Below, piece after piece: positions 1-10,100 of a stretch of 64,000 bases of DNA. The notes under the pieces were generated by a model. The model was not told the DNA's origin. It did no database searches and worked only from the letters and a program-made list of their open reading frames with translations. A program made the translations under genes and the position numbers. Positions within the stretch are counted from its first letter, which is position 1. Each line of letters starts with the position of its first letter. The DNA comes from Fulvia fulva (lineage: Eukaryota; Ascomycota; Dothideomycetes; Mycosphaerellales; Mycosphaerellaceae), in assembly GCF_020509005.1 (NCBI RefSeq), contig NC_063016.1:3100001-3164000 (forward strand), in the 5' to 3' direction.

Positions 1-2790
1 CTAGGCCTTTAACCCTATCTTCTTTTTAGGCGCTATAGATCGAAGGCGTGTCGTAATCGCCCGGTACGCCGCGCGGATATCGCCCCCTACCTTACTATTC
101 GCCGTCTAGAGCGTATAGCCTATAGCGAGCTATTAGAGATAAAGGTCTAGCGGCGCGATCTACGTATCCGCTTCTAGGACTTACGTCGGTATAGTACGGT
201 ATACCCCGGTCGCCCTACGTAAATATTCGTTCTATACGTTTTAAATCTACTTTATCTAGCTAGTCGCGTAGGATAGATACTAGACTAGTGCCCTAAAGGT
301 GATCGCCGGTCGGACGATAGAGCTATATAGCTAGCGTACCTTTACGGAGGCTACGCTCTATATAGAGGCCGCGAGGCGTATAACTAAGGCTTTGTTCTAG
401 TCTCTCCGCTACCGGAGCTACTTTAGGTAGGCGTACTACCGGAGTTATATATCTATCTAGAATCCCAGGACCCGGATAGATAGCTATAGAGTAATCTAGC
501 TTACGCCGGTCCCGGCCCCGATCGTAGCTTAGAGGTTATACTTCTTTAGGGTCCTCGTAAGGTAGATTATCTAGTACTTCTTAGGTACGAAGACTACCCC
601 GTATCGCGCTACCTAGTCGTTATATACCTCGAGCGCCGCTTCGAGTTAGCGGTAATAAGTCTCGGTTAAGTCGCTATATATTAGGATCTTCGTATCGTCG
701 ACAAAGCCTATATAGGAGTTAGTACCGCCGGCGCTTCCCCTTAGTAGCGGGAGGAGCGTAGAGGTAAAGAAAAGGAAGAGGATCGGAGAGAGCGATAAGC
801 CCTACGGGATCCCTATTTCTATAGGCCGTATCTAAGGTTTACGCTACTCCCCTAGTACGAGCTAGGTAGACCGGTTACTAAGAAAGGACTTAATAAACGC
901 GACGAGCTAGCTAGGCAGACCTTTCGCCCGGAGGTTATAGAGTAGTCGGGCGTAGGAAACCTTATCGAACGCCCCCGAGATATCGAGGGATAGTAGGGTA
1001 GCGACCTATTATCGGCGTATTACCTAGATTATATAAACCTATTCCGTAACGAGTTCTAGGGCGGTCATCGTAGACCGCCCTAGTCGGGCTCCTATCTACT
1101 CGGCTAGGAGGAGCTAGTACTCCTCGGCTAGCTTAGAGATATAATCGGCTACGATACGCTCTAGCGCCTTACCGATCGTACTAAGTAGGGCTATCGGGCG
1201 GTAGGCCTTCCTAACGTCGTATCTAGCCTTACCCTCCTTACGGAGGACGACTATGCTCGAGTACCTAAAGGGAGTCGGTACGTATAACTACTAGAGGTAT
1301 ACCGTAAATAGCCCCGCGAGGTACGGGGCGAGCGTCTAGCGGTAGTACTTAAGGAAACGGTTAGGGATCTTATCTAGTCCTAGGGCCTTATCTAGTAGCG
1401 CCGCTTTTAGTACTATTAGTACCTCCGCCTCCGTTACTTCTTAGCTAGTCTCGAGCTCCGTTAGGTATACGAAGCCTTCGATATCGTCAAGTCGGGTAGT
1501 AACTAGGGGAGGGAAGAACGCCTCTACTAGCGCGTCGGCTCTACCTTACTAGGCTTTCTAGAGGACCTCTTACCTATTACGGATAGGTAGGAACTATAGT
1601 AGTAGTAGCGGCGTCTCTAGCTTCCTTATACGCGCCTACCTAGCGAGCTTCTAGACCTTACTTCGGTCTCCTATAACTTCGCGGACGGCCTTACGCTACG
1701 TAGTATTGCCCTAGCGCCTAATAATCCTACCCTTCTCGTTATCTAGTCGGCGGTATCGGGCGTATTTAGCGTCCTATTTTATCTCGTTCTACCGGCGCCG
1801 CGCCGCTACCGTTATACGGACTACGTCTACGTATTCCTACGACTAGGCTAGCGACACGTACTTCGAGGGTCGGGTATAGGGGATCTTATCCCGGATTACT
1901 CCTACTATATACTACTATAGGCTTCTTACCGCCGCGTCGATTTCTGCCTCTAGGCGGAGGGGTACCGGCGGTACGAGGGCCGTTATTCGTTCTTATAGTG
2001 CCTTATTAATCTCCTTCTAGTCCGCTCTCTTCTACTAAGGCCGTAGTTCGAGGGCTAGTAGCGCCTATAGATATATTACGTCGAACGTCGTACGGATAGC
2101 TAGGTAGTCTAGATAGCCGGTATCGAGTTCTAGGTCTATACCGTAGAAGATAGTCCGCTAGGCTATCTACTATATCGCGAAGGTTAGATTAATTATCTAG
2201 GTCGTATTTTTCTACTAATACGTAGCCGTACCTACGGCTAGTACTAGGCTAAGGCCGGATACCTCTACTAGACCGATAAGCGCGTCTACGGCGCTATAGG
2301 CCGAGAGTACGCTATCGCCTCCCTATCTTAGGTAGTAGAGGTTAAGATCGCCGACTAGGATATATAAATTAGCTTCCTCTTAGAGAGCTTCTTAGAGCTA
2401 GTAGAGGGTAGCCGACTAGCTATAGTCTTCTATCGAGCCCGGTACTAAGTACGGGTTATAGGCGTTATAGATAGCTACTGTCTTACCGTCGGCGAGGCGT
2501 AGCCGTAGAGAGGCTATATCGCTAGAGTAGGTATAGGTCGTCTACGTTATTATCGCGATTTCTTTACTTACGTAGAAGTAGACCCGCGCTACCGGCTAGT
2601 TACCTTAGGGTACTATAAGGTAGTATCTTAGGTCTACGAGTATCGTCTTCCCGCTTATCTACTACTCTTAGATAGCGACTATAAAGTGCCGGCTAGGGTG
2701 TAGTAGGCTAAGGAGTAGCTTCTAGGCCTTGTCCTTACTCTTATTAGCGTTATACTATACGATAGTTAGCTAGGTAAGCGTACTATATAT
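1..2790 (-). pseudogene. LINE-a ORF2 relic: endonuclease plus reverse transcriptase
   Basis: Seen on the minus strand: an endonuclease (APE type) start with a QYNANKS-like motif at about 2727-2766, a GDLNLYY catalytic-region motif at about 2335-2360, the fingers motif KALGLDKIPNRF at about 1350-1395, and the polymerase box GFVDDTKIL at 683-708. The order and spacing match LINE ORF2 proteins, which nick target DNA and copy their RNA into the nick. Many in-frame TAG/TAA codons sit where Gln or Trp is expected, and Cys and His positions often read Tyr, both RIP outcomes. No functional protein is possible. The region downstream of the RT (1-250) is too decayed to assign and may be the C-terminal part. 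Confidence 0.85.
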
Positions 2791-2799
2791 AGTTAGACT

Positions 2800-4250
2800 A
2801 TTATGTTAGCTATAGTTCCCTATTCTATCTCCGTAGGTTTACTACTACATTGTCGTTCTCGTTACCCTCGCCCTCGCCTTTGCTATCCTATCGCGGGGCC
2901 GGCGTCGCTAGCGTGGCTACCGGTAGGGGCGCGCTACCTCCGTAAGGGCGGAATATCGTCGTATCGAGGCGCGCCTATCAGAGGCCCTAGGCCCGGGGGT
3001 CGGTAAGCGCTAGTCGACCCGCTCCGTATATTAATCGTCTATCACTATTTAGCCGCCTCTTCTTGCTCCTATATATAACCGGCTAGAAGCCGTTAGTATC
3101 GAATCCTAGACGGTATAGTACTATCGCTATCGCTATCGCTATTCCTCCTCTTTCCTAGCGTATACCTAGGCGCGCTCCTACCGCCTATTCCGCTACCTAC
3201 CTCTTTACTCTATATCCGCCTATCTACGCCTTATAGTCCCCGCCGTAGTTAGCGTACTTGCTTATCTTAGGTTAGGGGTATTCGCGGGTATTATATACCT
3301 TCGCGTAGTAGCCGTAGTAGGTTTCCTACTAATAATGTTTTATAGTATACCCGAATCCCTAGTACCGGAAGTACTAGGTTACTATATAGGTATAGTCGTA
3401 CTTTTTAACGTAGTAGTACGAGTAGGCTAGGACTAGTCCCTTCTCTATAGCCTAGATCCTCTAACTATTATTCCTAAACGCGAGTACGAGCGACGAGTAT
3501 TTCCGCTCTATTCGTTCCGGCTTCTTTAGCTAGTATACCCGGGTAATAACGAGGCCTAGGATAGTAGCCTAGTTATCCTTTACGATAGCCTCTCCTATCG
3601 CTACCGGGCTAGTATCTACTAGGAAGGTATTAACTCGGACTCCGTATATAAGGGCCTAGTATACTAGCGCGACCGGCGCTACGCTCTTCGCGTTTAGTAC
3701 TTCGACTACCTAGGCTACGCTCTATAGTAGCGTCGGTCTCCCCGCTATAGTTACGAGCGTATAGCGTACGTCTCTACTCTTTAGCTTCTAGGCTATAATA
3801 ATGTCTTATTTACTAGCCTAGCGCGCCTACTCTACGAGGCGTTAGTACAATAGTACCGCTACCCGCTCTCTTTCTTTAGGGTTGTCTATATATATCGTGA
3901 CCTCGCGCTAAACTAGCCTAACGCGGTACGTTAGTTACTCTACGGCTACTATAGCCGCTTAGGTATATATCGCCGGCCTAGCTCTTCCTAGCGCCTAGAT
4001 CTCCCGAAGGAGGTCCGCGTTCGTTACTTCCTTTACTAGCGCTAGCGCCTTCGTCGCCCGTAGTAGCTCCTAGATCGCTTTAGCTAAGCTCTTAAGGAGG
4101 CTACGGATCGCGCGTTCGTAGGGTAGATTAGCGCTCGCGAGGGTAGCTATAATTTCGTATATAATCGCGGTATATTCTACCGTGTCTATACCGTGTTTCG
4201 TATACTAGTTCTTCTAGTTAGTAGCTTATAGTTATTGTAGTCGTTATAGT
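2800..4250 (-). pseudogene. LINE-a ORF1 relic (Gag-like, CCHC knuckles)
   Basis: Minus-strand translation gives a long coding-like stretch with stops only at RIP-type codons. Near 3300-3400 there is a CX2CX4HX4C-spaced zinc-knuckle region in which the Cys and His positions read Tyr, the expected result of C-to-T changes in TGY/CAY codons. The upstream part is rich in Leu, Ala and Glu and resembles the helical N-terminal half of Tad-type ORF1 proteins, which bind the element RNA. It lies directly 5' of the ORF2 relic. Start and end are approximate. Short plus-strand open frames here (for example 2803-3006) are antisense artefacts. Confidence 0.7.
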
Positions 4251-4479
4251 AGATAGTCTCCGTGTTCTATTTCTCCCGGACGCGTCGTCGCTCTACGCGT
4301 CCCCCTTCGTTCGCCGCCCTTCGAGGGCGCTCTTTACTTTTACGACACTATCGCCCCTTCGTTTATTATCCCGTCTTATCTATATATATAGATAGAGGGC
4401 TTTATATATATATATATATACTATTCGTAGTAAGTAGTATTACTTCTCTAGTTATATTGCTCTATTGTTTTCAATAGAA
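4251..4479. repeat. Low-complexity junction with (TA)n tract
   Basis: A TA-alternating run lies at about 4403-4422 with a shorter one at 4380-4391, between the LINE-a 5' end and the hAT relic. A 71-codon plus-strand open frame spans it, but its C-terminal half is encoded by the TA tract and it resembles no family, so I do not call a gene. Confidence 0.6.
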
Positions 4480-5990
4480 GGATCGTCCCTATTTTAGAAG
4501 TAGAAGGTATTAATACGTTCCTTAATAGTAATAGTACGTCCGATTATATAATAGAAGCTATTGTAGCGCGTAGAGTTGTCTTAAATAAGCTATAGGATAA
4601 TAAGTTAGTAAAAGAGATAAATAGGTAGGAGGATAACGATAACGGCTTTTGTTTGGTATATTAACGGGAAGCTCCCGAGCTAATAGATAGGCTTAGATAA
4701 GTACTAGCGCCGTTACGTACGCTATCCTAGGTATTCCTTACTTACCTTAAGGTTATTAGATTCCTCTAACCCTTCACCTTCTACTACCTCTCTAAACTCG
4801 TCTAACCTCTATATTAAAGCCCTTATCTACTTTATTATATTATATAGCTTACTAATAGTACTACGAGTATACTAGAACGTATCTACCGCCGCGAATACGC
4901 CCTCCTCCGTCTTTAGTTCTAGCTCCTTTAGGTCCTAATTAGATAACTCTCCTAGTAGTAGTAACTTCGCGTAGAGGTTAGTAATATAGCCGAAATATCG
5001 TAGGCGGCGGCCCTTACGGTAATAGACCTTTATCTACGGGTATATCCTCCTTATTAGCGTATTAACCGCGGTGTCGTTATTACTAGTGTTATCGGTTACG
5101 AAATACCCGATTCGGTATAAGATCGAGTACTCGGTAAACACCTCCTAAAGCGCCTCTATAATATTCGCGCTAGTGTAGTCACTACGTAGTCGCCTAAACG
5201 CTAAGAGCTTAGTATAACGCTTATCTCGAGTAGAGATATAATAGGTATAAACCGAGACGATAGCGCGATAATTAGGAGAGGTCTAGACGTCGAATAAGAT
5301 ATAAATATCGCTTAGTGCCTTTAGTATCTCCTAGATCAACTTCGCCTTCTAGTTCTCGTACTTATAGAGCACCTACTTTCGAATAGTCGCGCCCGCGCGT
5401 AGTAGATACTGTCTAATGTTCTACGATAGGAAACAAACGAGCTCTCGAAAGTAGGCGTTCTCGACTATACGGAAGGCGATATAGTAGTATATAATCTATC
5501 GGATAAGTAGTCGCTTAAATTCGTTAAACTTAGAGACTAACGCCTATATTAAAGTCGTCTACGCCGGATTAACGATAGGCTCTTTAATAACGGTAATAGG
5601 CTGACCCTACTTATTTAACCTATAGATAGTAAGGTAAGAAAGTGGCCCTTAATTACCGTTAACAATAGGCAGTTCTTAAGGCTTACCCTCTAGCTTATAG
5701 GTCTAGTAGTAATACACCTCCTTACTATTATCGTGCCGTATTAATAACTCGCTATATAACTATACCGGAAAGGTCCGTTTACGCGTCCCTTTCGACTATA
5801 TCGCCTTCTTACGCGTACTCCTTACTATAGAGCTTGAAGTAGTCCTTGTGCTTATCTAGATAGAAGTCTAGGTTCTTTAAAGAGAGGGTTATAATATTAG
5901 ATACTAGGGCTCGATTGCCGGTAAAAAATAGCTATACGAAGGGCATTATAGCGATAGTAAGGTAAAAGAAAGAAAGGTAAATATATACGC
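4480..5990 (-). pseudogene. hAT-superfamily transposase relic, C-terminus missing
   Basis: Minus-strand translation with RIP-type stops shows a BED-finger-like region at about 5690-5840, then a motif reading FRELV(C)FL preceded by an IAFRIVEN-type stretch near 5400-5480 (typical of hAT proteins). A F-D-x-W-T-S-P-like motif follows at about 5275-5300 (Trp codon read as stop), and a TRYNSFYYI-like motif (hAT TRWNS box) near 4545-4570. These fall in the order expected for hAT transposases, which move DNA by cut and paste. The C-terminal hATC dimerisation domain is not found before the (TA)n junction at 4480, so the copy is truncated. I could not define terminal inverted repeats or the 8-bp target duplication. 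Confidence 0.7.
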
Positions 5991-6091
5991 AAAACGCGTA
6001 GCTACGCGACTCTAAGATTATACAAATTTAGCGTATACTAACTACGGATCAGCATCCTACTAGAGCGGCTTAGATACGGGCTCTAGGCTAT

Positions 6092-6149
6092 ATATAGATC
6101 TACCTCGATACTTCCGTTCCCCCTAGATCGCCGCCTTCCCCCTAGTAAT
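6092..6149. repeat. MULE left terminal inverted repeat
   Basis: Its reverse complement aligns to 16480-16539. A stretch of about 20 bp with the core AACGGAAGTATCGAGG is identical in both copies, and the neighbouring blocks differ at a few G-to-A sites consistent with RIP. The outer edge, near 6092, is approximate. Confidence 0.8.
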
Positions 6150-6830
6150 AACCGACGATATATAATATACGTAGTATAGCGTATTTGCGCCTATATCGTA
6201 TACTTAGTATCATTATTACTTCGCTATAAGGAGTATATTAGAATAAGGCTAAGAAAAGGTGTTATTACTACTATCTACTTAGGGCCTATTAGCTTCTAAC
6301 CTATAGCCCTATATCTACGCGCTATATATACTAGTTTATACTAATTAAGCTGTCGTTACTACTACTAGATATAATAGGCCTATTGTTACTATTGCTAATG
6401 TTAATACTTACCTAGCTATTACTACGACTATTAGAAGTACTATTACTAGACGATACTATAGTATAGAGGCCTTACCGGCTAAGTCGATAGATATACTATC
6501 CGTTGCTACTATAACTACTATAATTAGTATTGTTATAGCGTAACCTGTCGACGGTATTACTTAGCTAATATTGCTTACTATCGATAGTAGTCAGCCTATA
6601 ATCTTGCTCGCTCCTCCTTAGTATATTGTCGCTACTACTTACGAGCCTCTATCTTAGCGAGTCGTTAGCGTAGCATATCGACCTTACTTAGCTACTTCGG
6701 CAGAGCTGGTTATAAGGACTCCTACCGAAGGTTATAGTACTCGTATCTAGCAGCGTAATAGGCAGGACTATATACTCGATTGTCTCGTTAGTAAGGGTAT
6801 TACTAAGTACGGCATTAGCTGCCCTTATAG
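6150..6830. other. MULE 3' region, no assignable gene
   Basis: RIPed sequence between the MULE left inverted repeat and the end of the transposase frame. One plus-strand frame over about 6590-6870 is open apart from RIP-type stops, but I do not recognise it and it overlaps the transposase C-terminus in antisense. It may be 3' untranslated DNA of the MULE or a remnant of captured sequence. Confidence 0.4.
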
Positions 6831-6971
6831 CTACAATTAGGTACTATCTTCTTTAATTAAGTAAGTGATACTCTAGGCTTAAGAACGAAGGTAGTAGTCG
6901 TTACTATAGCCGGCTTCGCTCTCTTAATAGTAGCCTTATTCAAGTCGTCTAATTCACGAGTAGTAAGTACT
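6831..6971 (-). pseudogene. MULE transposase C-terminal fragment (distal to LTR-RT1)
   Basis: Joining this minus-strand segment to 14204 through a single copy of the CGCTT duplication continues the transposase frame with no shift, reading STK-R-VLTTRELDDLNK across the junction. Further on there is a short Cys-rich stretch (PNCSYKGS) that may be the remains of the C-terminal zinc knuckle common in MULE transposases. RIP stops follow. The gene end is approximate. Confidence 0.6.
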
Positions 6972-6976
6972 CGCTT

Positions 6977-7160
6977 TGTAAGGGCGCGCGTACCATAGGG
7001 TCCGAATGAGATAGTTGTTGTTCTACGAAGCTACGAAAGAGGAGCGCGAGGCGCGGCGAAGTTATAAAGTAAAGCCAAGCCGCGCTAACCCGATGCAGAA
7101 GGTCCGCGGTTCAGCCGGGCCGACGCAGCTACAGTGAGGGGTCGCGGGCTGCCCGTGACA
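6977..7160 (-). repeat. LTR-RT1 3' LTR
   Basis: 184 bp, identical by eye to 14015-14198. In element orientation it begins TGTCACGGGC and ends CCCTTACA. Its outer edge abuts CGCTT (6972-6976). The pol frame continues 76 bp into this LTR and stops at 7085-7087. Confidence 0.97.
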
Positions 7161-10100
7161 GTACCCCCCCTCCCAAAACACGCCTCAGTCCTCTGAGCGT
7201 TATTCACCTTGTGAGGCCACTTGCCTGTCGAGCTCCATAATCGCGCGAACGCCGAATCATCCTCTAGTGCCCTGTCGTCATCCGATAACATCGCATTCGC
7301 TCTATCAAGACTATCCTCGACCGGCTTCCTTCGAGAAACATGTTGCCTAGTTAGCTGGCTTGCCCCAGATCTAAGTCTGTCTTCGGCTCGCACTCGCGTA
7401 TGATCCTTATGACCAAAGTTGGGTATCATTGCAGGCTCTGTAGGCTCCACTCGAGTATCGAATATGTGCGGAGCAGATTCTATTAGAGGCAAGGCTCGAG
7501 GCGACTCATTCGTGACGGTGTCTTTCGGAATGACCCTGATCGAGTTGAGCCCGAGTATCTCAGTGGCTGGTAGGGACCAGTCAGATGGAGCTGCGAAGCC
7601 TACAGGCGTAGACAACTCCGGCCGGTTATGGTGAAAGTCTGCAACAGCGGCGGCTGCGTGTTCAAGCATGTCCTCTGCAGGTTGCCAGGTCTCACCATCC
7701 TCTTCGTTCTGATATCCAGCCCATTTCACCTTGTACCATGTATCTACTTTGCGCTTGTGCCCCTTCTTCACCTTGCCTGCCCGCTTACGGGTGTACATGT
7801 CAAGGATCTTTTCCACCTCGTACATGTGCGTAGGTGCTGCCACTACATCGGCTGCTGCATCAGCCTCGGTGGTGTCAGGTTCGATAGTTATCGGTGGTGG
7901 CGGCGCCAGATGCTGCCCTTCAAGTGGTGGGAAATCGGGGTGGTCGGCTCGTTGTAGTAGTGAGGTGTGGAAGCAGTTATCAAGTCCTACTAGAGCGTCT
8001 GATAGTTTCAGTCGATAAGAGAGTCTGGCCGGCATAACTTCCGTGATCTGGTAAGGGCCGGCATATCTCCTGTCCAGCTTCTTAGATGGTCGAGTCGTGC
8101 GGATGTTCTTGGTGCTAAGATACACCCAATCACCCACCTTGTAGTCTGGAGGAATGCTTCGGTGGCGGTTTGCTGCCTCTGCTTGGAGAGCTTGTGACAT
8201 TCGCATATTCTCTTGAAGGTGTTTGTGAAGCTCGCAAATTCGACGCACAAAGGTTTCTGCTGATCGCGCGTCCAGTCGCTGGAGAGTGGTCAGTCCTCCC
8301 TCCTTTCCAGCGTTCAGGTCAACTCGCTCTATGAACTCAGGGTTGTATCCTAAGGTGGCGTAGAACGGCGACACACCAGTAGTCTCAGACAGGTGATTGT
8401 TGATCGCGAACTGAGCAAGGCACAGCCATTCTGCCCAGTCATCCTGTGCCTCGTTGGTGAACATGCGGAGATACTGTTCCATCGCCTGGTTAGTGCGTTC
8501 TGACTGTCCATCAGTTTCTGGGTGATACGAAGAACTCAGCTTGCGATTTGTGCGGAGCATCTTGCAGAGTTTCTTCCAGAAGGTAGCAACCCACTGCTTG
8601 CCACGGTCTGATGTAATGGTGTCAGGAAACCCGCGCCGACAGAACACATGTTTGAGGAAAAGCCTTGCCGTATTCTGTGCTGTCATTGCGCCAATAGGGA
8701 TCAGCTCGACTTCCTTAGTGAGCCTGTCAGTGACGGTCATAATGTTGTTGTAGACCATGCCGTCAAGAGTGCTGTCTGGGAGTCCGACAACGAAGTCGAC
8801 TGCAATGTGTTTCCAAGGCCGATCTGGAACAGGAAGTGGCTGTAGTAATCCTAGTGGCTGGGAGTGCAGAGATTTTGTTGTACGGCAGGTGCGGCAATTC
8901 GCGGTGTATCTGCGCACGGATCTCGCTAATCCAGGCCAGTAGAATTCACGTGCTACGAGTTCATAAGTGCGAGCTCGTCCTGGATGGCCTGCTGCTGGAG
9001 CGTCATGGTTTATCTTGATTATCCTGGTCTGTAAAGCTTGGTCATTTGGTACCCATAAGCTCCAGCCGTCGTATTGGTTTCGAACATATAGCAGGTCGCC
9101 ATCCACTTTGCAGTGTGCTGGGTGAATCTTCGCTCTCTGTAGCAGTGTAGGAGTGCGGTCTTTCTGCAGGTCCTTAATCGCGGTCTTGAGCTCGTTATCG
9201 GTTACGTACGCCGTCGACATTCGATACTCGAGTTCGGCTTCCCGCTGACTTTCACGCGTCGCCGGTTGTTCAGTAGGCGCATCTCGTTCTGTAGGCATAA
9301 ACTCTTCAGCTTCAGGGTTTAGCGGTACTGGTTCCTCTTCTTCCGGCGCATCTTCTACTGTTGCCTGTAGTGAGGCGATCTTAAGGAATCGCTTAGGAGG
9401 CAGCAATGTCTGATGCTGATGCTGGTTCCGAGGGTCGTCCACCCCCTGCGGAAGGTCCTGGCTGCGTCTCGTCAGGCTGTCTGGCTTTGTACCTTGAAGT
9501 CCTGGACGGTATATTATCTTGAAGTTGAACTGTGACAAGAACTCAGCCCAACGCGCTTGTCGCCGATTTAGCTGCTTTGTCGTCATGAAGTATTCCAGGT
9601 TCTTGTGGTCGGTGTAAATCTTGACTGGCTGTGAGTCCTCATCATCTGCCTCGCAGGCGAGCTCGGGTCTCCATTCCTCAAAAGCCTTGATGATGGCTAA
9701 CAGTTCCTTATCATAGATTTCATAATTGCACTCCTGTGGACTCAACTTCTTCGAGTAGAAGGCCACAGGATGTAGCACACCATTCTCGTCATACTGCGAA
9801 AGCACGCCGGCGTTCACAAAATCTGAAGAATCTGTCTCTATTACTGTTTCCCTGCCTGGCACGTAATGTGCGAGCATGCCGGCTTTGCTGAACGCAGCTT
9901 TCAAATTGTCAAAGGCTCGTTGGCAATCTAGTGACCATTGAATCCTTCTGTTCTTGTGATTGCTTGGTCCGTCCGACTTGGTCAGGTTTGTGAGAGGAGC
10001 AGCTATGCGCGAAAATGCTTCGATGAATCGCCTGTAGAAGTTGGCAAATCCAAGGAAGGCCTGGACATCCTTCAGGTTCTCAGGAGCTTCCCATGTCTGA

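Larger units (their letters stand above)
1..4250 (-). mobile_element. LINE-a: RIP-degraded Tad-like non-LTR retrotransposon, 3' end beyond window
   Basis: The minus strand carries, in LINE order, an ORF1 (Gag-like) relic followed by an ORF2 relic with endonuclease and reverse transcriptase. The 3' end lies left of base 1. Both frames are riddled with TAG/TAA stops and CA/TG is almost absent, so this is a heavily RIPed dead copy. The endonuclease start and the FVDD box match the much better preserved LINE-c at 40991-45099, so both belong to one broad Tad-like group. The 5' boundary near 4250 is approximate. Confidence 0.85.

Noticed and set aside
4262..4477. 71-codon plus-strand frame
   Set aside because: Half of it is a TA microsatellite; no similarity to any family.
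7085..7600. C-terminal tail of LTR-RT1 Pol as an envelope-like protein
   Set aside because: No signal peptide, no hydrophobic membrane segment and no separate start; it is a charged extension of Pol.
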